Shown: in pieces, positions 1 through 8,269 of the stretch
Layout of the letters: the number at the start of each line of letters is the position of its first letter
Numbering within the stretch: the first letter of the stretch is position 1
Assembly: GCA_023416275.1 (NCBI GenBank)
Contig: JAEZIB010000168.1
Location: forward strand, 1 to 35,536
Direction of reading: 5' to 3'
From: Bacillota bacterium
GTDB lineage: Bacteria; Bacillota; Clostridia; Acetivibrionales; DSM-1351
DNA: 35,536 bases
Translations under genes and position numbers: made by a program
The notes under the pieces: generated by a model
Told to the model about the DNA's origin: nothing
Databases searched by the model: none
The model's input: only the letters and a program-made list of their open reading frames with translations

Positions 1-1
1 T

Positions 2-1159
2 TCAAAATCAGGATTTGACAAGCCATATTCAGATATATGGTTACAAATCAAAGCTAACCCTGCTAAAAAAAGTGATCTGAAATATGATCTTGGAGCATTA
101 TGGGGAGCAGGTCTGCTTAAAGAGATAGAGTTGCCCGGTCAAGGACCAAGGGGTATATCATTATCTCCTGATGGTAAAACTGTAGCGGTAGGTGCATATT
201 TTGCAGGAGAAGTATATCTTATAGATGCTGCTGGAAATACATTGAAAAGTACAGCAAAACTTGGCATCCAACCTGACGAAAGTCAAGAAAGAAGAGGAGA
301 ACGTATCTTCTATGATGCTTCAACTACTACACAAAAATGGCTCAGCTGTGCTTCCTGTCATCCTGATGGCAGGGCTGATGGACTTAATTGGGATATGCCA
401 AACGATGGTATCGGCAATACTAAAAATACAAAATCAATGTTGTACGTATTTGATACACCTCCTGCTATGTGGCGTGGAGTAAGAGATGATGCCCATGTTG
501 GTGTAAAAGCAGGTTTCAAATACATAAAATTCAAAGAACCAACCCAACAGGAGCTTGATGATGTTACCGCATATATAAAAAGCCTTTCATCAGAATCTGA
601 TCCTTATTCAAGCAAGGACGGCACAATGACAACTGCTGCTGCCGCTGGAAAAGCTATATTTGAAAGCAGCGAGACAAAATGTTCCTACTGCCATTCAGGT
701 CCGATGTATACTGATTTAAAGGCTCATGATGTAGGTACAAAGGACATCCTTGATCCTGATGGAATGTATTATACACCGACACTTAAGGAAATGTGGAGAA
801 CAGCCCCATATCTGCATGACGGCTCAGCTGCAACACTCCGTGATGTACTCACAACGAAGAATCCAAATGATAAACACGGAAGAACCTCACAGCTTACCAA
901 TGAGCAAGTGGACCAGTTAGAAGCATATTTGCTTCAGATTGATAGTAATCCTGCTCAAGGATTGTTAAAGGGTGATGTAAATGGAGACGGTGAATTTAAT
1001 GCAATTGACTTTGCCTTACTTAAAAAGTACTTGATGGGAGAAGCTACTTTGACAGATGAACAGTTAAAAGCAGCTGATGTTGACAATAATGGTGAAATCA
1101 ATGCAATTGATTTTGCTATCATGAAACAAGTAATACTTGGAATCAAGACAGGTTTTTAA
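2..1159 (+). CDS. Dockerin-bearing di-haem cytochrome c peroxidase-like protein with beta-propeller (5' partial)
   Basis: The reading frame is open from base 2 with no stop, so the N-terminus lies outside the window; a TTG at 131 is an internal codon, not a convincing start. The visible protein begins with a YVTN/lactonase-like propeller repeat (LSPDGKTVAVGAYFAGEVYL). Next come two c-type haem motifs, CASCH and CSYCH, about 110 residues apart, and a TPTLKEMWRTAPYLHDGSAA segment typical of the di-haem cytochrome c peroxidase/MauG family. The C-terminus is a type I dockerin with two Ca-binding repeats (GDVNGDGEFNAIDFALLKKY and ADVDNNGEINAIDFAIMKQ). By family knowledge the dockerin should place it on a cellulosomal scaffoldin outside the cell, and the haem domain implies redox chemistry; the substrate is unknown. 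Covalent haem c in a fermentative clostridium is unexpected. Domain calls are confident, function is not. Confidence 0.9.
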   Translation, partial: SKSGFDKPYSDIWLQIKANPAKKSDLKYDLGALWGAGLLKEIELPGQGPRGISLSPDGKTVAVGAYFAGEVYLIDAAGNTLKSTAKLGIQPDESQERRGERIFYDASTTTQKWLSCASCHPDGRADGLNWDMPNDGIGNTKNTKSMLYVFDTPPAMWRGVRDDAHVGVKAGFKYIKFKEPTQQELDDVTAYIKSLSSESDPYSSKDGTMTTAAAAGKAIFESSETKCSYCHSGPMYTDLKAHDVGTKDILDPDGMYYTPTLKEMWRTAPYLHDGSAATLRDVLTTKNPNDKHGRTSQLTNEQVDQLEAYLLQIDSNPAQGLLKGDVNGDGEFNAIDFALLKKYLMGEATLTDEQLKAADVDNNGEINAIDFAIMKQVILGIKTGF

Positions 1160-1222
1160 TTCATTATATTTTAACAACTAAGTTTTGATACATTAAATTT
1201 TTACAATACAGTTATTGTACCA

Positions 1223-1255
1223 AATAGCCAGCTAAATTCAATTTAGCTGGCTATT
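1223..1255 (+). terminator. Stem-loop downstream of the cytochrome-dockerin gene
   Basis: A perfect 15-bp inverted repeat (AATAGCCAGCTAAAT and its complement) with a 3-base TCA loop lies 63 bases past the stop codon. It is followed by ATGTTGTAT rather than a clean T run, so it may terminate weakly or protect the 3' end of the mRNA. Confidence 0.65.
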
Positions 1256-1510
1256 ATGTTGTATAGCCACCAAATTCTAAACTATTCTGATAATATAGAC
1301 TTCTAGTGTCTGTTATCGTATATATGAAATTAAATTTATTTTGTAATCTACAACATGTAATAAATTAATCATATCTTTTCTCCTTTTTGTGTTTATTCTA
1401 ATAATACTCAATATTGAAAACAACAGTACTTTTTCTTAATTCTAGCCTTATCAATGTTCTCCTCTATTTTTAAACAAGTTACTTTTTACACATTCCAAAC
1501 CCAATATACA

Positions 1511-1548
1511 AACGGGCAAAAACCGAAATAAACCGATTTTTGCCCGTT
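1511..1548 (-). terminator. Terminator hairpin of the GH/FN3/CBM6/dockerin gene
   Basis: The inverted repeat AACGGGCAAAAACCG / CGATTTTTGCCCGTT forms a 15-bp stem with one G-U pair and an 8-base loop, 28 bases after the stop of the minus-strand gene. In the minus direction T-rich sequence lies inside and after the stem. Confidence 0.7.
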
Positions 1549-1576
1549 CATAAAACTCATTTTAAGTTTTTAATAC

Positions 1577-4500
1577 TTATAACAAAGGAGAATACGGCAA
1601 CTTTGAAATATCACCCAGCAGGTATTTTTTGAAAACTGCAAAATCAAGAGCATCAATAACACCGTCGCTATTGAGATCTCCTGCTGCAAGGTCATTTTGT
1701 GCGGGTAAATCTGTAATTACTCCAAGCAGATACATTTTCATCATTGCATAGTCAGTTGCATCTACAGTGGAATCTCCGTTTAGATCTCCGGTCATTACAC
1801 TTTCACCGATAAATTTGAACCAGTTTAAGTTGAACAAGTACCCACTTCCCCCTGTAAATTTCAGGTATACATCATGTTTTCCAGTAACTTTGCTGATGCT
1901 ACATGCTGAATCCACATAAGTCTGCCACGCACCGTTTCCAGCAACCGGACATGTTCCTATCAAAGTACCGTTAATGCTATCTAACCGAATCTCAATATTC
2001 CCTCCACTGGAGTTACTAGCTACTCTGGCTTTAAAATCTGTTGCACCGCTACCGAAATCTATATTTCTGTAAACAGCATAATCCCCATTTTCGATATACC
2101 CAACATTCTCTCCACCTTCTGAGCAGCTTTCCGTCTGAACTCCCGATTGGTCATTGAAGCTTTCGGCTTCAATCTGTGTAAAGGCCGACCTAGGATCGGG
2201 GTCGGGTATAACTGTTCCACCCGTAACTTCAGGCCTTTCGTTCCAGACAGAGCTTTCCCCGTTTACATTGACTGCTGTTACTGCAAAGTAATACTTTGTA
2301 GCTTTGTCAAGTCCTGTAACAGTGTAGGGGCTTGCAGTTACATCACTGATTGTATTGGTGTAGACACCGGGTTCCGTTCCATATTTGATATTGTATGAAG
2401 TTGCCCCTTTAGAAGCTCTAAACCAGAGCTTCACACTATTGTTAGAAGGCTGGTGGGCGTATAGCAATGGCGAGCATGGCTTGTTCTCTGTTGTGAAGGA
2501 CCATATACCGCTGGAAGATGCAGTAGAATATTTAAGATCCTTTGTATATGAAGTAACTCTCCAGTAATATTTTGTATTAGGATTTAGAAGATTGGGCTCC
2601 ACAGTGTACTTGTTGTAAATCATTCTATCTCTTAGAATTATCGGATTAGACATGTCTGCACTTGCAGACAACTCAAGCTTATAAAAAAATGCATTCCTAG
2701 AAGGCGTCCACGATAGTACCGCCCTGCTTGAAACCGCGTCCTGGCCGTTTGTGGGAGCGGAGAGGCTAAAGCTTTTAGGCTCATTCCCTGATGCCCTTGT
2801 AGTAAAATACTGTATCTGTCCATTCATTGGTCTCTCTCCATTTGCATTGACAGCATATACTCTCCAATAATATTTAGTATCATTTTCCAGTGCTGTGGTT
2901 GGAGTATAAGTAGATGCAGTATTTGGACCAAACTCATTTGTACCCGTTATAGTAGTAATTCCTGACTTATTGATTACTGGTGATGAAAGGTCGCTGTTTT
3001 TAGAAACCACCAAACGATACGAAGTTGCGTTATAGGCTCTTGACCAAAGGAATCTTGGCGTAACTGACTCCATAGGTGCGTTTCTGGATGGCAGGTATGT
3101 TCCAAATTGCCCAGGTACGCCAGCATTTGCAGCGGCGATAAACGAATATACTGCATCGTTTGAAACTGTTCTGCTTCCGCTAGAATTCACAGCAGTAACA
3201 CTCCAGTAATATTTTTGATCTTTAGTCAAAGGTGTTGCAACCTTGTAGCTGGTTTCAGTAATACCTGTTTGTTCGATTACAGGGTTGGACAAATCCTTGT
3301 TTACAGATACTTTCACAGTATAACTGGTAGCACCTTGGGCTTCCGACCAGGTAAGTGTAGGTGTTACTGTGGCAACCTCACCGTCATCAGGAGTCAAAGG
3401 ATGGAAGAAATTAGGTGCAGAATCAGTTTTTTTCAAAACTACTAGCCATGAGTCGTTAGCTGCCGCATTGTTTATTGAAAAACTGATATTGGAAGTTGAT
3501 GAAGGAGTAATGCTGGACTGGTAAGTCAAACCGTTATTTTCGCTTGAAGTAATCTTGTACAAGTCGATCCGTACATTCTTTCCACTGTAAGGTTGATTAT
3601 TCAGGTTTACATTAATAGTACCTGCAGTTGCGCTCTTTGCAATGATAACCTTTGCTTCATCGGTATCCTTGCTGGCACAAGCTGTAAAATCATCACCTGA
3701 ACTTGTTGTAACTCCTACATACTGTCCCGACAATTGAGAGAACATATAGTATACCCACCATATGGGCGTTCTGACAGCACCATTTTGTTGGCTATTTCTG
3801 CTGGTTGTTGTTAAAATATCGCTCATACCATTCCAATTGCCAGACTTGATACAACCCTTAATATTTTGTGTGATACCTGACCGTATTACATTGGACATAC
3901 TCCGGGTCCAATCAATTGTTGCTGTGGACCAAGAGTTGTTTTCCTCCCATACAACATACTTGCCATTTGTTTCAGGATATTTGTTTTGAAGGTTGACAAT
4001 GGGATCTTTCCATTTATTTGTCTGGGTAAAGGAGGCATATGTGCTGCCTTCCCAGTATTCATGCCAGCAAGGACCCTCCAAATCCATCTGGTTCTGACTG
4101 GAAAACGGAATATAGAAATCCGCTATTCCTGAATAGCCTACTGCACCTGGGCCTACGATAGGTATATAGTCGGGATAAACTTCCCTCACAGCCTCCCAGT
4201 TGCCTTTGAAGGTCTCTTCTCGGCCTGTCCAATACTCATTTGTAAGGTCTGCAAAATCCGGAGTTGCCCCATTGTCCTTTAAATACTGTAGCACATCTTT
4301 CGCATACTGCTTAAACCAAGCCTGGTTGGTAGGTGCACCACCCCCAGGAACGCCTTTTGGTGCTGTCCACGATGGATTAAGCCCTAAAAGGAAATACCAC
4401 TTAAGGCCATTGGCCTTTGCCCTTTGATAAGCCTCCAGACACCTCTGGAGTTGGCTGTCTTCGTTATTAAAGCATGCACCATCCAAATCACCTATTCCCT

Positions 4501-4753
4501 GAAAGGTTTGAACAGGGATGGTTTCTCGGTTCAAAATGGGTCCGAGCATTTTCATTCTGCTGTCGGGTATATCATAGTTGGGTGTAAGAATGTAGCCAAA
4601 TGTACTATGATTCACTGGACGTAAAATGTTATTAAAGTCGACGGTCACCGTATCAGTTGCCGCTGCCAGAGGGATTCCACTTGGCTGTAATAACAAACCT
4701 GATACCGTTAAAATTGCCAGTGTACGTTTAAAAACACGTTTGATTTTTTTCAT
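1577..4753 (-). CDS. Secreted cellulosomal clan GH-A glycoside hydrolase (GH39/GH30-like) with four FN3, CBM6 and dockerin
   Basis: 1058 residues. A signal peptide (about 1-32: KK/R start, hydrophobic core, LAAA) precedes a catalytic domain at about 35-445. Candidate clan GH-A acid/base is E173 in DLTNEYW and candidate nucleophile is E270/E271 in VVWEENNSW; a small beta-sandwich follows the barrel. The exact GH family cannot be fixed by eye (GH39, GH30 or GH5-like). Four FN3-like repeats occupy roughly 450-840, each with a TKYYWRV/QKYYWSV signature. A CBM6 (about 855-985, starting FTQIEAESF, with YIENGDYAVY) and a duplicated type I dockerin (GDLNGDSTVDATDYAMMKMY; GDLNSDGVIDALDFAVFKKY) end the protein. 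CBM6 suggests xylan or a related beta-glycan. The ATG has GGAGG 7 bases upstream, and the gene appears monocistronic with its own terminator. Confidence 0.9.
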   Translation of the reverse strand: MKKIKRVFKRTLAILTVSGLLLQPSGIPLAAATDTVTVDFNNILRPVNHSTFGYILTPNYDIPDSRMKMLGPILNRETIPVQTFQGIGDLDGACFNNEDSQLQRCLEAYQRAKANGLKWYFLLGLNPSWTAPKGVPGGGAPTNQAWFKQYAKDVLQYLKDNGATPDFADLTNEYWTGREETFKGNWEAVREVYPDYIPIVGPGAVGYSGIADFYIPFSSQNQMDLEGPCWHEYWEGSTYASFTQTNKWKDPIVNLQNKYPETNGKYVVWEENNSWSTATIDWTRSMSNVIRSGITQNIKGCIKSGNWNGMSDILTTTSRNSQQNGAVRTPIWWVYYMFSQLSGQYVGVTTSSGDDFTACASKDTDEAKVIIAKSATAGTINVNLNNQPYSGKNVRIDLYKITSSENNGLTYQSSITPSSTSNISFSINNAAANDSWLVVLKKTDSAPNFFHPLTPDDGEVATVTPTLTWSEAQGATSYTVKVSVNKDLSNPVIEQTGITETSYKVATPLTKDQKYYWSVTAVNSSGSRTVSNDAVYSFIAAANAGVPGQFGTYLPSRNAPMESVTPRFLWSRAYNATSYRLVVSKNSDLSSPVINKSGITTITGTNEFGPNTASTYTPTTALENDTKYYWRVYAVNANGERPMNGQIQYFTTRASGNEPKSFSLSAPTNGQDAVSSRAVLSWTPSRNAFFYKLELSASADMSNPIILRDRMIYNKYTVEPNLLNPNTKYYWRVTSYTKDLKYSTASSSGIWSFTTENKPCSPLLYAHQPSNNSVKLWFRASKGATSYNIKYGTEPGVYTNTISDVTASPYTVTGLDKATKYYFAVTAVNVNGESSVWNERPEVTGGTVIPDPDPRSAFTQIEAESFNDQSGVQTESCSEGGENVGYIENGDYAVYRNIDFGSGATDFKARVASNSSGGNIEIRLDSINGTLIGTCPVAGNGAWQTYVDSACSISKVTGKHDVYLKFTGGSGYLFNLNWFKFIGESVMTGDLNGDSTVDATDYAMMKMYLLGVITDLPAQNDLAAGDLNSDGVIDALDFAVFKKYLLGDISKLPYSPLL

Positions 4754-4778
4754 ACATTAACCTCCATTTTTTTAGTAT

Positions 4779-4818
4779 TTAAAACAATTTATCGAAATAC
4801 TTCACGTCTCACCTCCTT
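4779..4818 (-). promoter_or_regulatory. Extra Shine-Dalgarno and 8-codon leader ORF upstream of the dockerin glycosidase
   Basis: About 55 bases before the gene's own ribosome binding site, the minus strand carries a near-perfect AAGGAGGTGAGA followed at once by GTG and a short ORF encoding MKYFDKLF then TAA (4805 down to 4779). A strong SD with no real gene resembles either a translated leader peptide or a 5' mRNA-stabilising SD like STAB-SD of Bacillus thuringiensis cry3A. Function is inferred only from position. Confidence 0.5.
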
Positions 4819-4953
4819 CTTCTGATGTATTTCTACATATACTTAAAATTCCCTCTTTTTATATAATTTAACTTCAATTTCCTCCCTAATTCGAGCAAAT
4901 TTTCAACCCTGAAATTTTATCAAAGTAATTTATACTTTTCTAGACAAAAAAAA

Positions 4954-4968
4954 GGGGCGTATCGCCCC
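4954..4968 (-). terminator. Rho-independent terminator after the AraC-type regulator
   Basis: On the minus strand the 6-bp GC-only stem GGGGCG / CGCCCC with a 3-base loop is followed directly by eight T residues, 46 bases after the regulator's stop codon. It closes the GH28 remnant-GH39-araC transcription unit. Confidence 0.92.
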
Positions 4969-5014
4969 GAACCTTTGATATCAATTTGATTTTTATAATA
5001 TAGTAAAATCTAGG

Positions 5015-5893
5015 TTACTCATAGTAATTTCTGCTACACATTCTTAATTTATCATGTTCTTTTGCATACTTCCCTGGTGAAATCCCTTCTATTTTATTAA
5101 ATGTCCTAATAAAGTTCGAATAATTATTAAAGCCTGACATATATGCGACATCAGTTACACTTTTTCCTCCGTTAAGCAACTCTTTTGCATAGGCTACCTT
5201 ACGGTCAACGATATATGACCGTATTGTCAAGCCAGTATGCTTCTTAAATTGTCTGCTTATATGCGTTCCATTCAAGAAAAACTTTTTACTGATAGCATCT
5301 AACGTAATTTCATTTTGTATATTTTGTTCAATATATTTCATTACTTCTTTGATTAGCTTGGGCATGATGTTACTGAAAATATGATTTGAAGACATATATT
5401 TTCGATTCACTAATATCAATAACTGCTCACAGCATGCTTTAATTAAAATGTCGTCACCAAAGTTTTCTTTATTTTCAGATTCAATCAAGCAATCTGCTAA
5501 TGAAACAAATTGTTTACACTCATTATCTGATAGTCTTATTACATTATTTTCACCAAGTTTTCTATTGTTAAAGCAAAGTGCTAAATTGCTAATGTTACTA
5601 GATAACTGGCTTATGCAAGCTTCTGAAATATATATAGAAATTCTTTCATAAGGTATCTGTTCTAAGGATACTACTCTATGCATTTCTTTTTTATTCAGTA
5701 ATACCAAGTCACCCTGTTTTAAGTCATAACAATGATCCTCAATGTAATATCGTACGCTTCCATTTAGGAACAGATAAATTTCATATCCATTATGTCGGTG
5801 ATAGGGTGCGTTTACATTGACATTTGTAATGTTATGTGTTCCATGTATTTGTTTTTTTAGAGGATCAAATATAGCATTGAAGTTCTCTGCCAT
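5015..5893 (-). CDS. AraC-family transcriptional regulator with cupin sensor domain
   Basis: 292 residues, cytoplasmic. The N-terminal half is an AraC-type cupin (PYHRHNGYEIYLFLNGSVRY; LKQGDLVLLNKKEMH) that by family knowledge binds a small sugar. The C-terminal ~100 residues hold two helix-turn-helix motifs (ITLDAISKKFFLNGTHISRQ and SVTDVAYMSGFNNYSNFIRT) and the family's closing GISPGKYAKEH. The ATG has GGAG 7 bases upstream. It starts 24 bases after the GH39 stop on the same strand, so it is probably co-transcribed with that enzyme and likely controls this xylo-oligosaccharide locus in response to its substrate or product; the target promoter is not identified. Confidence 0.92.
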   Translation of the reverse strand: MAENFNAIFDPLKKQIHGTHNITNVNVNAPYHRHNGYEIYLFLNGSVRYYIEDHCYDLKQGDLVLLNKKEMHRVVSLEQIPYERISIYISEACISQLSSNISNLALCFNNRKLGENNVIRLSDNECKQFVSLADCLIESENKENFGDDILIKACCEQLLILVNRKYMSSNHIFSNIMPKLIKEVMKYIEQNIQNEITLDAISKKFFLNGTHISRQFKKHTGLTIRSYIVDRKVAYAKELLNGGKSVTDVAYMSGFNNYSNFIRTFNKIEGISPGKYAKEHDKLRMCSRNYYE

Positions 5894-5917
5894 CTTTTTT
5901 CTCCGTTGTTTAATATA

Positions 5918-7441
5918 TTATTCAGTAATTATTGCTAAAGAATTCATAACTTTATTATAATCATAACCTCTGTCTACTGATAGGTCTGTTTCAAATAATT
6001 CAAAATATATTACTGCATTTCGTTCTAGCTTCAATGATATTGTCAAACTGTCATTTAGACATTTAAAATTGTTGCTAATAATCATTGGCTTAGCAGCGTC
6101 TCTTATTAATTCTAACTGATTTGCGTCTGGATTACTCGGTTCTCCTAAATCATGCCATAACTTTAATGGATTACAATATTTTTCATCAACTATCTTTTGT
6201 AAAAGGCAATAATCCTTACCTGTTAATGGTAGTTCACATCTAATTTGAAGAGTTTCCTCTGAATTTTCATAATTTAGATTCCACGCTACTCCACAATATT
6301 TTCCGTCTGATTTCTGGACAATTACTAACTCCTTTGTTTTACAAACACATTTGCCCTGTAATTCCTTGAAAAACTTGAATACCCAAAATGTTGGTTTTGG
6401 AATCAGACCATTTGCTACCAAGCCAAATCCTCCGTGAAAAGGTGTATACGGAACACCCTGCTCTTCAAAAACATCTCCAAAGGTCCAATATGAATAAGAC
6501 TCATTATCTTCTCCAAGTCTGGACAAAAGATACGCTATATAAGATGCATTACGGTTGGTATCATGTAATGGGCAATCCGGTACATAAGATGTATTAAACT
6601 CTGTAATATGGATATTCATTCCAATAAATTCCGAAAAACTATCTACAATTTGGCGCGTAATCTTAAGGGTACTTAAACCACAATCTGGATTTGACAATTG
6701 AGCATACTCATAATGTCCATCTCTATAAGGTAGTTCAGTAGTATAATGATGTCTTGTTATAAAATCAAGTGGAGACTTGCTGTCTATGCAAAACTTTAAA
6801 AATTCTTTCATCCATAGTTCATCATTAACACCACAAATTGCAGGACCGCCGACTTTAAAATTCTTATTTACAGCCTTTATTGCATTAGCTGAAATGGAAT
6901 ACAGCTTAAAATACTCCTGCATATCAGCATCCTTCCAGAAGCCTTTTAAATTAGGTTCATTCCAAACTTCAATAGGCCATTTTGTTACTTCATCCATACC
7001 ATATCTTTTAATCAAATGGTTTAGAGTTGCCTGAACAAGTGCAATCCATTTGTCGTAGTTTTTTGGCGGAGTTACATTTCCCTTCCAATAGAATACTGTT
7101 TGATTCCCACTTGCAAGCTTATCAGGCATAAAACCCAGCTCCAAAAATGGTCTGATATTTAAACTCATATACATATCCATAACTCTATCCAAGTAGGTAA
7201 AGTTATATTCTGAAATAATATCACCTTTGGCATTTTCATACTCATGATAAATTGCCATATCATCGCAGAATAAGCCATGACCACGAATATGTGAAAAACC
7301 GATTGTGTCTTGCACCATTTTCAGCTGATCATAATATTCCTTGTGTAAGGCTAATCCCATACGTCCAGTACCTATACAATAAGTTGCATTATTATGAAAA
7401 TTCACTTCTGCATTTGACTCAATTTTATAAAACTTCTCCAC
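5918..7441 (-). CDS. GH39 beta-xylosidase-like glycoside hydrolase
   Basis: 507 residues without signal peptide, so cytoplasmic. Full-length GH39 is seen: acid/base E162 in EVWNEPNLKGFW and nucleophile E281 in IHITEFNTSY, matching the spacing in characterised clostridial XynB enzymes; RGHGLFCDDMAIYHEY and WTFGDVFEEQG are also typical. The expected reaction is release of xylose from the non-reducing end of imported xylo-oligosaccharides, though GH39 also includes other specificities. The start is GTG at 7441, with GAGGAGG about 7 bases upstream that overlaps the end of the GH28 remnant; the remnant's TAA lies 3 bases before the GTG. It shares an operon with the downstream AraC regulator. Confidence 0.92.
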   Translation of the reverse strand: MEKFYKIESNAEVNFHNNATYCIGTGRMGLALHKEYYDQLKMVQDTIGFSHIRGHGLFCDDMAIYHEYENAKGDIISEYNFTYLDRVMDMYMSLNIRPFLELGFMPDKLASGNQTVFYWKGNVTPPKNYDKWIALVQATLNHLIKRYGMDEVTKWPIEVWNEPNLKGFWKDADMQEYFKLYSISANAIKAVNKNFKVGGPAICGVNDELWMKEFLKFCIDSKSPLDFITRHHYTTELPYRDGHYEYAQLSNPDCGLSTLKITRQIVDSFSEFIGMNIHITEFNTSYVPDCPLHDTNRNASYIAYLLSRLGEDNESYSYWTFGDVFEEQGVPYTPFHGGFGLVANGLIPKPTFWVFKFFKELQGKCVCKTKELVIVQKSDGKYCGVAWNLNYENSEETLQIRCELPLTGKDYCLLQKIVDEKYCNPLKLWHDLGEPSNPDANQLELIRDAAKPMIISNNFKCLNDSLTISLKLERNAVIYFELFETDLSVDRGYDYNKVMNSLAIITE

Positions 7442-7444
7442 TCA

Positions 7445-7925
7445 TTATTCCTCCTCAAAGACAAATTTTTCTCTTACATCATAAAGAGCCACTTCTGTTT
7501 TGCAGTTTTCGAAATGTACATTTTCCGCATGTCTGATATAGTAAGCAGATGCAGGCAGCATACCAAAGCAGTTGGATTCAGGATACTGATTTGCAAATTC
7601 AGCAGGACTGCATGGTACCTCAGTAGCACCTCCAAGAAATACTGCGTTTACATTTTTAAATTTAATGTTCTTAATAGGATAAACTAAACCTTCTTTTTTA
7701 TAACCACCAAGGTATGACCCATAGTTTCTATTAACTTTATTTACTTCAATATCATTAAAATAAATATTTTCAATTGAACCAATCCTATGTTCTCCCCAGT
7801 CTGGATAACGTCCTTTGTCACCGATTAATATAAAGAACGCACTTTCAACATTGCTTATAATAATCCTTTCAAATAATAGATTATTAATTGCTCCTCCATC
7901 AACACATTCTACACATATTCCACAT
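7445..7925 (-). pseudogene. C-terminal remnant of a GH28 (polygalacturonase-like) gene
   Basis: The minus strand is open for about 158 codons ending in TAA at 7445-7447, with no start codon or ribosome binding site at its 5' end. The peptide has the closing part of the GH28 right-handed beta-helix: GICVECVDGGAINNLLFER, then GDKGRYPDWGEHRIGSIENI, then NCFGMLPASAYYIRHAENVH. A GH28 protein is normally above 400 residues and the catalytic Asp region is absent, so roughly two thirds of the gene is missing. Just upstream, another frame reads FRDYVEFNDVEYV before a stop, which may be decayed coding sequence, but nothing recognisable lies further up. The remnant was probably once the first gene of the GH39-araC operon. 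Confidence 0.8.
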
Positions 7926-8269
7926 CATTAAATTCCACATAGTCACGAAATATAAAAAGAATTTTCAGTGATGCCTTAAAAGCATATTAACATAAAATAA
8001 TGCAAGTGTCATAACTCTATATGTAGAATATATTGCTCTAAATGACTTTTTATAGAGGTTATAAGAGCCTGATTTTTTAGTATGCTTTTTCATAACCATC
8101 TAAAATACATTGTTTTAACCCAAAATCAAAAAAATTTTTTACGTTCGTACACAACAAAAAAAGGCATCAAGATTTTTCGAATCTGATACCTTTTTCATTA
8201 AATTTATTTATATAAGTAAACATTTTTCTACAAATCAAATATTTTACTGATGCAGTTATAGGTTATAAC
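7926..8269. other. Intergenic region between GH28 remnant and SLH gene
   Basis: AT-rich, no convincing ORF. It includes an imperfect inverted repeat (ATAACTCTAT near 8013 and ATAGAGGTTAT near 8050) and the SLH gene terminator. The missing 5' part of the GH28 gene should lie here but is not recognisable. Confidence 0.5.
8155..8196 (-). terminator. Terminator of the SLH surface-protein gene
   Basis: On the minus strand AAAAAGGTATCAGATT pairs with AATCTTGATGCCTTTTT (one bulge, one G-U pair) around a short loop and runs into a T tract, about 75 bases past the stop codon. Confidence 0.8.

Larger units (their letters stand above)
1160..1576. other. Intergenic region between convergent genes
   Basis: AT-rich stretch holding the 3' stem-loops of the two converging dockerin genes. 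No ORF with a plausible ribosome binding site and no RNA gene was recognised in the remaining sequence. Confidence 0.6.

Noticed and set aside
131..1159. TTG at 131 as the start of the cytochrome-dockerin protein
   Set aside because: The frame is open upstream to the edge of the window, there is no ribosome binding site before 131, and a start there would remove the signal peptide and most of the propeller.
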